Below, piece after piece: positions 25,741 through 35,078 of a stretch of DNA of 64,000 bases (position 1 is its first letter; the number at the start of each line of letters is the position of its first letter). The notes beneath the pieces are model-generated. The model saw nothing but the letters and a program-made list of their open reading frames with translations, made no database searches and was not told where the DNA came from. Position numbers and translations under genes: made by a program. Source of the stretch: Lujinxingia vulgaris (GTDB taxonomy: Bacteria > Myxococcota_A > Bradymonadia > Bradymonadales > Bradymonadaceae); assembly GCF_007997005.1 (NCBI RefSeq), contig NZ_VOSL01000025.1:70001-134000 (forward strand), written 5' to 3'.

Positions 25741-27135
25741 ATGATTAAAGGATTGCTGGAAGGCCAGACTCCCACGGGCACCGAGGTGCTCATCAAGGGA
25801 TGGGTTCGCACACGACGAGACTCCAAGGCGGGGTTTTCGTTCATCAATGTGCACGACGGCTCGTGTTTCGATGCGATTCAGGTCGTCGCTCCCAACGATC
25901 TGGATAATTATGACGATGAGATTCTCAAGCTGACCGCGGGCTGCTCCATTGAAGTGCGTGGCGAGCTGGTCGAGTCGAAGGGCAAGGGCCAGTCCGTCGA
26001 GGTGCAGGCCTCCAGCATCACCGTGGTGGGCTGGGTCGATGATCCGGACACCTACCCCATGGCACCGAAGCGCCACAGCATGGAGCATTTGCGGGCGAAC
26101 GCGCACCTTCGTCCGCGCACCAACCTCATCGGGGCGATCACGCGGGTGCGTCATCGTCTCGCGATGGCCACCCACCGCTACTTCGATGAGCAGGGGTTCT
26201 ACTGGGTTCATACCCCGATCATCACCGCCTCGGACGCGGAGGGTGCCGGGGAAATGTTCCGCGTCTCCACGCTCGATATGGCCAACCCGCCGCGGCTGGA
26301 GAATGGCGAGGTCGACTTCTCCCAGGACTTTTTCGGGCGAGAGGCGCACCTGACCGTTTCGGGCCAGCTCAACGTGGAGGCGTACTGCCTGGCGATGAGC
26401 AAGGTCTACACCTTCGGGCCGACCTTCCGGGCAGAAAACTCCAATACCTCGCGCCACCTGGCGGAGTTCTGGATGATCGAGCCTGAGATCGCGTTTGCCG
26501 ATCTCAATGATGACGCAGACCTGGCCGAAGACTTCCTGAAGTATCTCTTGAAAGATCTTCTGGATGCGCTGCCGGCGGACATGGATTTCTTCAACAAGTT
26601 CGTGAAGAAAGGCGTCAAAGATCGCATGGAAGCGCTGGTGGACTCGAGCTTTGAGCGCATGGACTACACCGAGGCCATCGCGATTCTGGAGAAGGCCGCC
26701 GAGAAGGAGAAGTTCGAGTTTCCCGTGTCGTGGGGCGTCGACCTTCAGTCGGAGCATGAGCGCTACTTGAGCGAGAAGCACGTCGGTAAGCCTGTGGTCG
26801 TGATGAACTACCCGCGCGACATCAAGGCGTTTTATATGCGCCAGAACGACGATGGACGCACGGTGGCGGCGATGGACGTGCTGGCGCCGGGCATTGGCGA
26901 GATCATCGGCGGGAGCCAGCGTGAGGAACGCCTCGACGTGCTCGATGCGCGCATCGAGCAGATGGGGCTGCCGAAAGAAAACTACGGGTGGTACCGCGAC
27001 CTGCGACGCTACGGGACGGTGCCGCACGCCGGCTTCGGGCTGGGCTTTGAGCGTTTGATCGCCTACGCCACCGGGGTCGACAATATTCGCGAGGTGATCC
27101 CCTTCCCGCGGGCGCCGCGCAGCGCGGATTTCTGA
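25741..27135 (+). CDS. asnS: Asparagine--tRNA ligase
   Basis: This 464-residue class II synthetase charges tRNA-Asn. The N-terminal OB fold ([21 protein letters not shown]), motif 2 region ([26 protein letters not shown]) and motif 3 ([10 protein letters not shown]) are all present and of normal length. The start at 25741 matches the family start; AAAGG lies 8 bases upstream, while the longer frame to 25633 adds an unlikely arginine-rich leader. A hairpin at 27168 follows. Its presence with a GatCAB route or not cannot be judged here. Confidence 0.97.
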   Translation: MIKGLLEGQTPTGTEVLIKGWVRTRRDSKAGFSFINVHDGSCFDAIQVVAPNDLDNYDDEILKLTAGCSIEVRGELVESKGKGQSVEVQASSITVVGWVDDPDTYPMAPKRHSMEHLRANAHLRPRTNLIGAITRVRHRLAMATHRYFDEQGFYWVHTPIITASDAEGAGEMFRVSTLDMANPPRLENGEVDFSQDFFGREAHLTVSGQLNVEAYCLAMSKVYTFGPTFRAENSNTSRHLAEFWMIEPEIAFADLNDDADLAEDFLKYLLKDLLDALPADMDFFNKFVKKGVKDRMEALVDSSFERMDYTEAIAILEKAAEKEKFEFPVSWGVDLQSEHERYLSEKHVGKPVVVMNYPRDIKAFYMRQNDDGRTVAAMDVLAPGIGEIIGGSQREERLDVLDARIEQMGLPKENYGWYRDLRRYGTVPHAGFGLGFERLIAYATGVDNIREVIPFPRAPRSADF

Positions 27136-27167
27136 AGCGCTACTTCAGGTTTTGCAGGGCTTTTATG

Positions 27168-27203
27168 ATGGCGAGCGCTCGCATGGCGGGGCTCGCCATC
27201 TTT
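27168..27203 (+). terminator. Terminator-like hairpin after asnS
   Basis: GATGGCGAGC (27168-27177) pairs perfectly with GCTCGCCATC (27191-27200) around a 13-nt loop, followed by only three T residues. It is 33 bases after the asnS stop codon. The short T run makes it weaker than the others in this window. Confidence 0.6.
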
Positions 27204-27275
27204 GATCCGGCGCGGGCAGGGTGGTAGCCACAGAGGGGAGAGCGACAACGTGCGAGGCATCCGAGGAGTCGAGAC

Positions 27276-29576
27276 GTGGGACGATGGCAGGCGTGGTGTG
27301 TGATGGGCGTGGTGTGGGCCGTGGGATGTTCCTCGTCGCCGGCGGATCCCGTCGATGCCGATGCGGACAGTCCGGGGCTTGAGGCGCGTTGTGAGGCGGC
27401 CGGGGGCGACTTCTACGAGCAGGTGCCGGCGACACTCTGCATCTTCGGGGAGCGGCAGGGTACGCCTGTGGGGCCGGGCTTTGCCTGCCCGGAGGGGTTT
27501 CCTAACCGTCTGGGAGATGAGGCGCTGCTCTTTTGCAACGCGAGCGATGTGTTTCCGACCGAGATGTTGGTCGAGCTCGACGCGAGGTACCCCGCGTGCA
27601 CCGATTGCGTGGAGGATGCCGGTGATGCCGGGTCCGATGCGCCGCTGCAAGATGTGGGGGAGCCCGGTGAGCTTGAGAGCTGCGCACAACCCGGAGATCT
27701 CGTGTGGGTGGATGGGCAGGCCGAGGTCGAGGGGAGTTTTGTGGGCACGGCCGCTGGCGAGGCGTTGAGCTGTGATGCCAACGCGACGGTGGGTCATGTG
27801 TACGCCCTCACCACGGACGTGCCGGGAGATCTGGTCGTTGAGGTTGAGGCCGATGAGGGGACCTTTGTGCCCTCGCTCGCGCTGCGCACGGTGTGCGGGC
27901 AGCGAGCTTCGGTGTTGCCGGGCGCCTGTGTGGACCATCGCGCGCGGCCCGCGAAGAACGTCGCGGTGCTCCTGAGCGCGGAGCCGGCCACCTACTATGT
28001 CTGGGTCGCCACCCCGGCTGCAGAACGCGGGGCGTATCGACTTCGGGCGAGTTTTATGGCGCGGGAGGGGGCGCAAGCGCTGGAGACGTGCGAGGTGTTG
28101 CCGGAGGTTGCCCTGGGTGATGGTGAGCGTCTGGGGCTGGGCGTGAGCGCGCGGGGGCAGTTCGAGGTCGCGGGGCCCTTGTGTGAGCACAGTGCAACGT
28201 CGCGCGCCGAGGTGGGCGTTGATGTGGAGGTCGACGGGTTTTTGACCATCGACTTGCTGCGTGAAGCAGGACAGGGTTTTGCCGCTCGCCTCCGGGAGAC
28301 ATGCGGTAATGCGGCTGGCGAGGTCTGCGGTGACATCATTGTGGGGGAGCGCCGGCGCAACCTTTTGCGTCGGGAGGTCGAGGCCGGGAGCAAAACGCTC
28401 TCGCTGGGCAACCTGCCGGACTCGGCGATTCCCGGCTACGCGCTGGAGCTTCGCCACAGCTCGGAGCTCGCCGGCCAGAGGTGCGCGCGCCCGCAAGTGC
28501 TGGATGTGAGCGCGCGCGATGAGGAGGGCGTCTTTGAAGGCGTGATCGCCGCATCGCTTCTCGGTTATGAGGATAACGCCGCGGCGGAGTGCGGCGTGAA
28601 CGGGCGCGATCGGGTCTGGGAGCTCGTATTGACGGAACCTTCGGATGTGCGGGTGGAGGCGCGCAGCTTGTCGGGAGCGGCGCTGAGCGTGACGCTGACG
28701 AGCAGCTGCGACGCGCCGGGGTATTGTTCGGTGGAGGGCGTGGCGCGATCGGGGCTGGCCGCGGGGACGTACTATGTGAGGGTGGACGGGGATCTCGACG
28801 ACCCGGCCGAGTTTGAGCTGGATGTTCGCGTGCGGCCCGCGCTGGAGGGCGGAAGTTGTGAGGTGCCCGGGGATGCTGTGGTGTTGGGCATCGGTGACTC
28901 AGCGCCGGTGACCCTTCGCCAGGCGGATGGTCCCTCCGGGATGATTCGCTGTGAGGCGGAGGTGTCGCGTGACCGGGTGGTACCCCTCGAACTGGCGGAG
29001 GCGGGGGATCTGGCGATCGATGCTGCGGGTGAAGTGTTACTTGAGGAACTTGTGATCGAGCACGCACCGAGCTGTGAGACGGCGGGGAGTTGCGGGGGCG
29101 CCATCCAGGGCATCGCCGCGCTGGAGGCGGGGAATCAGGTGCTCCGGCTCGGGAGCCGATCAGGGGCCGATGAGGAGGATATTGAAGTAATGCTTGAGCT
29201 GTTGAGGCAGGGTGAGCGCTGTTTTGGCGCGCAGGTGGTGCCGCTAAATGACGACTACGAGGTCAGCCTGATCGGGTATCAACCCGACGCGGCGCCGGGG
29301 TGCGTGAGCGGGGAGCTCGATGCCGACCGGGCGTATGCGTTTGAGCTCAGCCAGACGAGTACTGTGATTGTGACCCTGACGCCTGCCGATGTGCAGCAGG
29401 CGGTAGCGCTGTGGTTGGAGCGGGGAGCCTGTGGCGAGGCGCAAGAGTTGGGGTGTGAGCACGGGGAGGCTGGTCAGCCGGCGACGCTCGTGTTAGGGGC
29501 GCTGCAGCCGGGCATCTACCGGGTCTGGGTCGGTGGCGACCCGGGCGACTCCACGCTTCATATCTCGACGAACTGA
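27276..29576 (+). CDS. Large secreted lipoprotein with pre-peptidase-like repeats
   Basis: This 766-residue protein begins with a short lipoprotein signal (AWCVMGVVWAVGC) and an Asp-rich linker, so it is probably anchored in the outer membrane. The body contains about five repeats of roughly 110-120 residues. Each has a Cys near the start, a stretch of the form VxVxxxGxLxIDxxxx, a later SxCGxxxG and an ending of the form LxAGTYYVRVxG, resembling the bacterial pre-peptidase C-terminal (PPC) domain. Paired cysteines suggest disulfides. No catalytic motif is seen. The ATG has a weak ribosome binding site. It lies 13 bases upstream of the rluA-type gene, so these two may be co-transcribed. Confidence 0.8.
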   Translation: MGRWQAWCVMGVVWAVGCSSSPADPVDADADSPGLEARCEAAGGDFYEQVPATLCIFGERQGTPVGPGFACPEGFPNRLGDEALLFCNASDVFPTEMLVELDARYPACTDCVEDAGDAGSDAPLQDVGEPGELESCAQPGDLVWVDGQAEVEGSFVGTAAGEALSCDANATVGHVYALTTDVPGDLVVEVEADEGTFVPSLALRTVCGQRASVLPGACVDHRARPAKNVAVLLSAEPATYYVWVATPAAERGAYRLRASFMAREGAQALETCEVLPEVALGDGERLGLGVSARGQFEVAGPLCEHSATSRAEVGVDVEVDGFLTIDLLREAGQGFAARLRETCGNAAGEVCGDIIVGERRRNLLRREVEAGSKTLSLGNLPDSAIPGYALELRHSSELAGQRCARPQVLDVSARDEEGVFEGVIAASLLGYEDNAAAECGVNGRDRVWELVLTEPSDVRVEARSLSGAALSVTLTSSCDAPGYCSVEGVARSGLAAGTYYVRVDGDLDDPAEFELDVRVRPALEGGSCEVPGDAVVLGIGDSAPVTLRQADGPSGMIRCEAEVSRDRVVPLELAEAGDLAIDAAGEVLLEELVIEHAPSCETAGSCGGAIQGIAALEAGNQVLRLGSRSGADEEDIEVMLELLRQGERCFGAQVVPLNDDYEVSLIGYQPDAAPGCVSGELDADRAYAFELSQTSTVIVTLTPADVQQAVALWLERGACGEAQELGCEHGEAGQPATLVLGALQPGIYRVWVGGDPGDSTLHISTN

Positions 29577-29589
29577 AGGACGACTGCCG

Positions 29590-30546
29590 ATGGCGCACTA
29601 CCTGTTTACGATCTCGGAGGACGATGCTGGCGAGCGTCTCGATAAGGCGCTGACGCGTCTTCTGGACGAGCAGCATCCCGGCGGGTTCTCGCGCAAAAAG
29701 ACCAAGGCGCTGGTCGACGCGGGCCAGGTTAAACTCAACGGGCGGGCGCAACGCATCGCCTCGTTTACGCTCTCGGCGGGGGATCGGCTGGCAGTGGAGG
29801 TCGAGGCTCCAGAGCGTGGCGACACCTCCTCGGAGGGGCGTTTTGAGCTCGATGGCTCGACGGTGCTTCTGGAAGACGGCGATCTTCTGGCGATCGCCAA
29901 GCCGGCGGGGCTGCCCAGCCAGGGCACCCGCGATCGGAGCCGCGATCACGCGGTGGCGGTGGCCAAACGCTACCTGGAGGCGCAGGGCAAAAAGAAGCCT
30001 TACGTGGCGATTCATCACCGGCTTGATGTGGGCACCTCCGGGGTGCTGGCGTTGGTGACGGCGCGGCGATCCAATAAAGGGATGGCGCGCGCGTTTCGCG
30101 AGCATCTGGCGCAGAAGACGTATGTGGCTGTGGCGCGCGCGCTGCGCCCGGAGCTGGAGCGGGAGGTCGGAGAGCGCTGGGAGGTGAAGAATCATCTGGG
30201 GCGCGTGGGAGAGCGGCGCCAGGGGGAGGTCAAGGCCGGTGGGGATTGGGCGGAGACCTCGTTTGTGGTGCGCGAGCGCTGGGGCTCACTGCACCTGATT
30301 GAGGCGCGCCCGCTGACCGGACGGATGCACCAGATTCGCGCACACCTGGCCGAAGGCGGGCTGCCGATCGTGGGCGACAAGGACTACGGCGGGGTGCGTC
30401 GCGTGGGCTCGCAGCGCTTTACGCGGGTGATGCTGCATGCCGAGCGCCTGGAGCTGCCGCATCCGCACAACGGCGATCCGGTGGATGTGACCTGCCCGTG
30501 GCCGCACGATTTCATCGAGGCGCGCGAGGTCTTCGACGGCGAGTGA
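29590..30546 (+). CDS. RluA-family pseudouridine synthase with S4 domain
   Basis: This 318-residue enzyme isomerises uridine in RNA. An N-terminal S4 RNA-binding domain (about residues 12-65, GERLDKALTRLL and AGQVKLNGRAQR) precedes the catalytic domain, where the catalytic Asp is in IHHRLDVGTSGVL and the second motif RPLTGRMHQIRAHLA is complete. GAAGGA lies 9 bases before the ATG at 29590. Its exact site (23S rRNA or tRNA) cannot be set from sequence alone. It is one of three family members within 12 kb. It follows the lipoprotein gene by 13 bases. Confidence 0.93.
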   Translation: MAHYLFTISEDDAGERLDKALTRLLDEQHPGGFSRKKTKALVDAGQVKLNGRAQRIASFTLSAGDRLAVEVEAPERGDTSSEGRFELDGSTVLLEDGDLLAIAKPAGLPSQGTRDRSRDHAVAVAKRYLEAQGKKKPYVAIHHRLDVGTSGVLALVTARRSNKGMARAFREHLAQKTYVAVARALRPELEREVGERWEVKNHLGRVGERRQGEVKAGGDWAETSFVVRERWGSLHLIEARPLTGRMHQIRAHLAEGGLPIVGDKDYGGVRRVGSQRFTRVMLHAERLELPHPHNGDPVDVTCPWPHDFIEAREVFDGE

Positions 30547-30584
30547 GGGGCGTTCGTCATGGAGGGTGAGCGCCCGGGGTGAAA

Positions 30585-31541
30585 TTAAGCGTCGCCGAGC
30601 TTCGCCCGGAGCTCGGCGATGGCGCCGGTGGGGAGGTCAAGGGACTCACCTTTCTGAATGTAGTCGTCGAGAAACATCCGGGTCTGCGCGCCGACCTTGG
30701 TGAAGTGGACCTGCAGGTAAACTTCAAAATCGAAGGGAGGCACGCGCGGGGCGAGCCGGGTTAAGAGCCGCACCGTCGCAGGGTTGAGAAGTCGCATGGG
30801 TAGAGGGGCTCGGGCCTGGAGGGTGGCCTCGAGGATGGCGCGGATTTGCGACATCGTCGTGACCAGCTCAGACACCTTCTCCTCGTCCTCGCGCACGCGC
30901 TCCAGGCTCCAGCCCACGGTCTCCATATGAGCGACGATGGGCATGAGCACGCCGCTGCCAAAGGCGGCTTTCTCAGCCAGGCCGGTGACGCGTCTGGAGC
31001 TCATATGCCCGCGCTTGAGCGCGGCGACGATCGGCGTCACGCGATCGTTCGGGCCCTCAAAGAGGGCGGGGGTCAGCGGCGGAAACCAGTAGGCGGTTCC
31101 CGGCTGCGGGCAGGACTCCCCGGGGAACGGCGCCGGATAGCTCACCGAGGTGATCAGACCACGCGCGATCTGGTCTGGGGGCACGTGCTCCGCGAGCGTC
31201 TGCACATCGTCGAGGCCCGGGGTCAGTGTCAGGAGCGTGGCGTCGCCAAGCTGCCTGGCGAGCGAAGCGAGCCAGGGGCCTCTGAGGCCGGTGGAGGGGA
31301 TAGCGAGGATGACCGCGTCGAAATGCCCCGGTGGAAGTTCTGCGGCGTCGGTCCAGACGCCATCCGGCGTGAAGATGGCGTGCTGCTTGAAGTCTCGTCG
31401 GCGCTCATAGAGGCGATAGCCCAGGCGGGCCTCCTCGGCGTAGCGCGGGCGCACCAGCACGTGCACCTCCTCGCCGGCCCGCGCCAGATGAAGTCCATAA
31501 AGTTGCCCGACGCTTCCGGCGCCAACGATCAGAATACGCAT
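30585..31541 (-). CDS. Ketopantoate reductase (PanE/ApbA) family protein
   Basis: This 318-residue protein has the NADP-binding N-terminus MRILIVGAGSVGQLYGLHLA typical of PanE/ApbA, a second strand with VHVLVRPRYAEEA, and a helical C-terminal domain. The family reduces ketopantoate in CoA synthesis, but many members act elsewhere and the PanE substrate-site lysine is not clearly seen here, so panE is not assigned. The start at 31541 is preferred over 31553: GGAG is 7 bases before it and the Rossmann strand begins at once. It is the last gene of a probable yebC-rluA-like-this gene operon. Confidence 0.8.
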   Translation of the reverse strand: MRILIVGAGSVGQLYGLHLARAGEEVHVLVRPRYAEEARLGYRLYERRRDFKQHAIFTPDGVWTDAAELPPGHFDAVILAIPSTGLRGPWLASLARQLGDATLLTLTPGLDDVQTLAEHVPPDQIARGLITSVSYPAPFPGESCPQPGTAYWFPPLTPALFEGPNDRVTPIVAALKRGHMSSRRVTGLAEKAAFGSGVLMPIVAHMETVGWSLERVREDEEKVSELVTTMSQIRAILEATLQARAPLPMRLLNPATVRLLTRLAPRVPPFDFEVYLQVHFTKVGAQTRMFLDDYIQKGESLDLPTGAIAELRAKLGDA

Positions 31542-31563
31542 AGGAGTCTCCATCCATGATTCA

Positions 31564-32310
31564 TCATCCGAGGATCATCGAGCGGTACGCCCGGGCCCAT
31601 CCCTGCGCGTTGTCGGCCGGCAGCGCGATGTTGAGGCGGCCGGCGAGCATGACGAGATCGTCGGCCAGTGGCGCGATCAGCGGTTCGTCGGGCAGGGCGT
31701 CATGACCTGCGTGGTTGAACAGCCCCAGCGCGTGCAGCGCCTGACGAGGGTGCAGCGCGCAGGGGATGCTGTTGTAAAGCGTCTCTCCAAGCAAAGGATG
31801 CCCGGCGTGCTGCAGGTGCGCCCGGAGCTGGTGGGTGCGCCCGGTGAGAAGCTCGGCGGCGATGAGGCTGTAGTTGCCATCGGGGCTGGATGCCCATCGC
31901 CACACCCGGGTTTTGGCGTCTTTGCCTGAGCGGTGTACGTCGACCACCGAGCGTCCCTGCTGCGAGCGCTTTCGCAGCGGGGCGTCGATGAGGAGGCTGG
32001 CCTGGCTCGGGCACCCGTGCACCAGCGCGAGGTAGATCTTCTGAAGTTCGCGCGTGGCCAGCGCCTGCTGCGCGCGCAAAAGCGCGCTCTTTTTTGTGGC
32101 GAAGAGCAGCAGGCCGGAGGTGTCGCGGTCGAGCTGGTGCACCGCCCAGACCATGCGCCCGGCCCAGGCCATCGCCCGGGCCTGGGCGCACGCGGGGTCG
32201 GTCAGCGTGCGGCCGGTGCTGGGCAGACCGGCCGGTTTATCCCAGGCCACGAGGCCCCGGTGCTCGGCGACGATGCGACGAGCAAACTCATCGTGGGGAG
32301 GCTCGGGCAA
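31564..32310 (-). CDS. RluA-family pseudouridine synthase without S4 domain
   Basis: This 248-residue protein is a compact member of the RluA family: it starts almost directly with the catalytic domain (VAWDKPAGLPSTG), with the catalytic Asp in VHQLDRDTSGLLLF and the second motif ELLTGRTHQLRAHLQHAG. There is no S4 domain, as in RluA/TruC-like members. The stop is 10-22 bases before the start of the PanE-like gene and the start 2 bases after the yebC stop, so the three are probably one transcript. The target uridine cannot be assigned. Confidence 0.92.
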   Translation of the reverse strand: MPEPPHDEFARRIVAEHRGLVAWDKPAGLPSTGRTLTDPACAQARAMAWAGRMVWAVHQLDRDTSGLLLFATKKSALLRAQQALATRELQKIYLALVHGCPSQASLLIDAPLRKRSQQGRSVVDVHRSGKDAKTRVWRWASSPDGNYSLIAAELLTGRTHQLRAHLQHAGHPLLGETLYNSIPCALHPRQALHALGLFNHAGHDALPDEPLIAPLADDLVMLAGRLNIALPADNAQGWARAYRSMILG

Positions 32311-32312
32311 AC

Positions 32313-33074
32313 TCAGCCCTCGGCCTCAAGGGCCTCGGCGACATCATCGGAGAGCTCGAGGTTGTGGTAGACGTTCTCCACGTCATCATCCTCTTCGAGC
32401 AGGTCGATAAGCTTCATGTTGCGCCGCGCGGTGGCCAGGTCGGGGGAGAGGTCGGTCTCGGCGACTTTGGTGATCTCGTCGCTCAAAAAGTCCTCGTAGC
32501 CGGCGGCGTTGAGGGCGTCGCGCAGCGTCATAAAGTCGTCGGGGCCGCTGGTGATGGTGATCACGCCGTCTTCCACCTCGAAGTCTTCGGCGCCGTTCTC
32601 CAGGGCGACCTCCATGAGCGCGTCGTTGTTATCGACCTGCTCCTGCTCGATGCTGATGATGCCCTTATCGTGGAACATCCAGGCCACGCACCCATTTTCG
32701 CCAAGGTTTCCGCCCTGCTTGCTGAAGAAGTGGCGGATGTTGGCGACGGTGCGGTTTTTGTTATCGGTGGAGCCTTCGAGCAAGAACGCCACGCCGCCCG
32801 GGCCGTAGCCCTCGTAGGTGAAGTCGGTGTAGGTGACGCCTTCGAGCTGGCCGGTGGCCTTGAGGATGGCCCGATCGATGTTGTCGTTGGGCATGTTGGC
32901 CGCTTTGGCCTTCTGGACCCAGAGGCGCAGCTCGTTGTTGGTATCAAGGTCACCGCCGCCGCGGCGTGCCGCCGACGAGATCTTTTTGCTCAGGCGGCTA
33001 AACACCTTTCCGCGTTTCGCGTCCTGAGCGGCCTTCTTATGTTTGATGTTGGCCCATTTACTATGTCCAGCCAT
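32313..33074 (-). CDS. yebC: YebC/TACO1-family protein
   Basis: This 253-residue protein has the family start AGHSKWANIKHKK and all three domains, including YEGYGPGGVAFL and the acidic C-terminal half. Older annotation calls it a DNA-binding regulator; recent work places family members in relief of ribosome stalling at proline-rich sequences, which fits its coupling here to an rRNA or tRNA pseudouridine synthase gene. AAGGAG lies 6 bases before the ATG. It is the first gene of a probable three-gene operon. Confidence 0.96.
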   Translation of the reverse strand: MAGHSKWANIKHKKAAQDAKRGKVFSRLSKKISSAARRGGGDLDTNNELRLWVQKAKAANMPNDNIDRAILKATGQLEGVTYTDFTYEGYGPGGVAFLLEGSTDNKNRTVANIRHFFSKQGGNLGENGCVAWMFHDKGIISIEQEQVDNNDALMEVALENGAEDFEVEDGVITITSGPDDFMTLRDALNAAGYEDFLSDEITKVAETDLSPDLATARRNMKLIDLLEEDDDVENVYHNLELSDDVAEALEAEG

Positions 33075-33147
33075 AGAAGCTCCTTGGGAGGTATAAAGAT
33101 AGGGTCGGTGCCGAAGCGGCGGGACTATACCACCGGGGCCGTGGAGG

Positions 33148-33804
33148 CTAAAAGTGGCGAGTCGCGCGCACCCGGTACCAGCCGGTGATGCTCAAGCGCT
33201 CGGTGTGGGCCGGTAAGACCTCGTGGTAGAAGCGCGAGCTTAAGAAGGTGACAAGCGTGCCGCCGCGCGGCTCAAGGTCGATGTAGGGCTCCATCTCGGC
33301 GCCGTCAAGGTAGAGGCGAAGTTCGCCGCCGTCACCCGGCTGCCAGTTAGGGTTGAGGTAGAGGATGGTGGTCAGCTGTCGCTCGCGCGCGTTGGCGAAG
33401 ACGTCGATGTGGCGTTTGTAGAAGGTGCCCGGCGGGTAGAGCGCCAGGTGTCCCTCCCAGTCAACAAGGCCCATCATGGTGGCGCGGTTGATGCGCTGGC
33501 GCAGCGCGTCGAGGGCGTCGAAGTAGACCTGCTGCGGGGCGCTGAGCTGGTCGTTGTCCAGCCAAAGGATGCGGTCGCTACGCACCTGGGGGCAGCGCTG
33601 GCGGTTTGCGCCGGAGCCGATGCGCGCGAACTGAAACTCACCGTCATCCCAGAGCCTCAGCGTCTCGGCAGCGAGCGCGTGCACCTGCGGAGGGCTCAAA
33701 AACCCGGGCACACAGGCATAGCCCTTCTCGATGAGCGCATCTTCAATGGTGTCCGGCAGGTCGGGCTGGATCGGCGGCAGGGCAAAAGGGGAGGGCTGGC
33801 GCAT
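33148..33804 (-). CDS. 2-oxoglutarate/Fe(II)-dependent oxygenase (prolyl-hydroxylase-like)
   Basis: This 218-residue protein has the cupin-like double-stranded beta-helix of the SM-20/PHD group. The iron ligands are the HxD pair in FYKRHIDVF and a distal His in RFYHEVLPAH, followed by Arg in ERLSITGWYR for 2-oxoglutarate. The insert NPNWQPGDGGELRLYL matches prolyl-hydroxylase-like proteins. Bacterial relatives hydroxylate EF-Tu or ribosomal proteins, or small substrates; the target here is unknown. The gene is divergent from the glutamine-amidotransferase-like gene across a 393-base gap. Confidence 0.9.
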   Translation of the reverse strand: MRQPSPFALPPIQPDLPDTIEDALIEKGYACVPGFLSPPQVHALAAETLRLWDDGEFQFARIGSGANRQRCPQVRSDRILWLDNDQLSAPQQVYFDALDALRQRINRATMMGLVDWEGHLALYPPGTFYKRHIDVFANARERQLTTILYLNPNWQPGDGGELRLYLDGAEMEPYIDLEPRGGTLVTFLSSRFYHEVLPAHTERLSITGWYRVRATRHF

Positions 33805-34197
33805 GGAGACGCTCGGTGTCAGGGGGCCGGGGCGGCCGGTCGTGGAGCGATAGAGACCTCGTGTGGCGTACGAAAAATTTGCATCTTTAAATCGCGGGAA
33901 AAAACGCTACGCACCCTGCATCAGGCGGTCAATAAAAAGCAGCGATCGCGGGGAGATATTGCAGAACCGGCGCGCTTTTCCGGGGCGTCGGGGCGGCGCG
34001 TCACAGGTACGTTTGGGGATGGCGCCGTGACGCCACCGCGTTGCTTCGGGTTGAGTCGGGCGGGGGAGTGCCGCAGACTGCGGCCCTGTTGTACGGAACG
34101 AGACGCGTTGGAGGCTGATCTGCGTCTTGCTCCCCCGTCTTCATGACCCTGTCAGGCGGTGACCGACTCGCCGCGCTGCGACGCCTCAGGAGAATCG
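33805..34197. other. 393-bp divergent intergenic region
   Basis: This is the shared upstream region of the oxygenase gene (minus) and the amidotransferase-like gene (plus). The stretch around 33850-33960 is AT-rich and probably contains the oxygenase promoter, for which TTGACC with TAGCGT is only a weak candidate. The plus-strand side holds a short perfect palindrome (34070-34084). No coding potential was found. Confidence 0.5.
34070..34084. promoter_or_regulatory. Perfect 15-bp palindrome, possible operator
   Basis: GCCGCAG-A-CTGCGGC is a perfect inverted repeat with a single central base, 114 bases before the amidotransferase-like gene start. It has no T run, so it is more like a protein-binding site than a terminator. 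The regulator is unknown. Confidence 0.4.
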
Positions 34198-34992
34198 ATG
34201 TCCGATCTTATGTCCCGACCGCTGCGCATCGGCGTGAGCGCGAACTGGATGCACGCCGACCCGGATCGCGTCATCTACAACGGCCGGCCGCTGCTCTATG
34301 TGGAGCAGTCGATGAGCGACTGGTTTCTGGCCGCCGGAGCGCTGCCGTTGATGATGCCTGCGCCGAGCTCCGACTGTACGCCCGCGATTGGCGCGGCGCA
34401 GATGGTCGGTGAACTCGATGCGCTGGTGATCGCCGGAGGGGCCGATGTGTGGCCCGGAAGCTATGGCGAGCGTGCGCTTCGCCCGGAGTGGGAGGGGGAC
34501 CGCAAGCGAGATGAGGCCGAGATCGCCCTTATCGAGGCCGCGCTTGAGCTGGAGGTGCCCGTGCTCGGCATCTGCCGCGGTCACCAGGTGCTCAACGTGG
34601 CGCTCGGAGGCACGCTCTTCCAGGACATCACCACCCAGGTGGAAGGTGCGCTCCAGCACCGAGATGCCGAGCGCTACGCCCGAAACAGCCACGATGTCAC
34701 CCTTTTGGAGGATGGCTACCTGCACAGGATCTATGGTGTGACGCAGGCGCACATCAACAGCGTGCACCATCAGGCGATCAAAGACCTCGCCGCCGGGCTG
34801 CGCGTGACCGCGCGCTCGACGCAGGACAACGTCATTGAAGGGATACAGCTCGACGACGGCACGGATCGTTGGGCGGTCGGCGTGCAGTGGCACCCGGAGT
34901 TTCAGCGCCCTGAGCATCGCGAGCTGCTATCCACGGAACCGCTGATGACGGACTTTCTCAACGCCGCGCGTCAACGCGCTCTACGGCGGTAG
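34198..34992 (+). CDS. Gamma-glutamyl-gamma-aminobutyrate hydrolase-like (peptidase C26)
   Basis: This 264-residue class I glutamine-amidotransferase fold has the nucleophile Cys126 in LGICRGHQ and the rest of the triad, His232 and Glu234, in VQWHPEFQ. The arrangement SVHHQAIKDLAAGL and DNVIEGIQ is typical of PuuD-type hydrolases, which cleave gamma-glutamyl amides in putrescine degradation. No other puu gene is present, so a different gamma-glutamyl substrate is possible. AGGAGA lies 6 bases before the ATG at 34198. Confidence 0.9.
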   Translation: MSDLMSRPLRIGVSANWMHADPDRVIYNGRPLLYVEQSMSDWFLAAGALPLMMPAPSSDCTPAIGAAQMVGELDALVIAGGADVWPGSYGERALRPEWEGDRKRDEAEIALIEAALELEVPVLGICRGHQVLNVALGGTLFQDITTQVEGALQHRDAERYARNSHDVTLLEDGYLHRIYGVTQAHINSVHHQAIKDLAAGLRVTARSTQDNVIEGIQLDDGTDRWAVGVQWHPEFQRPEHRELLSTEPLMTDFLNAARQRALRR

Positions 34993-35078
34993 CGGTTGGG
35001 CCGTGGTGCCCCTTGTGTTACCTTCCGCAACATCTCAGGCGTGCCTCACCGCAGGGTCACGCCAGGTTTTCAGGTTTG

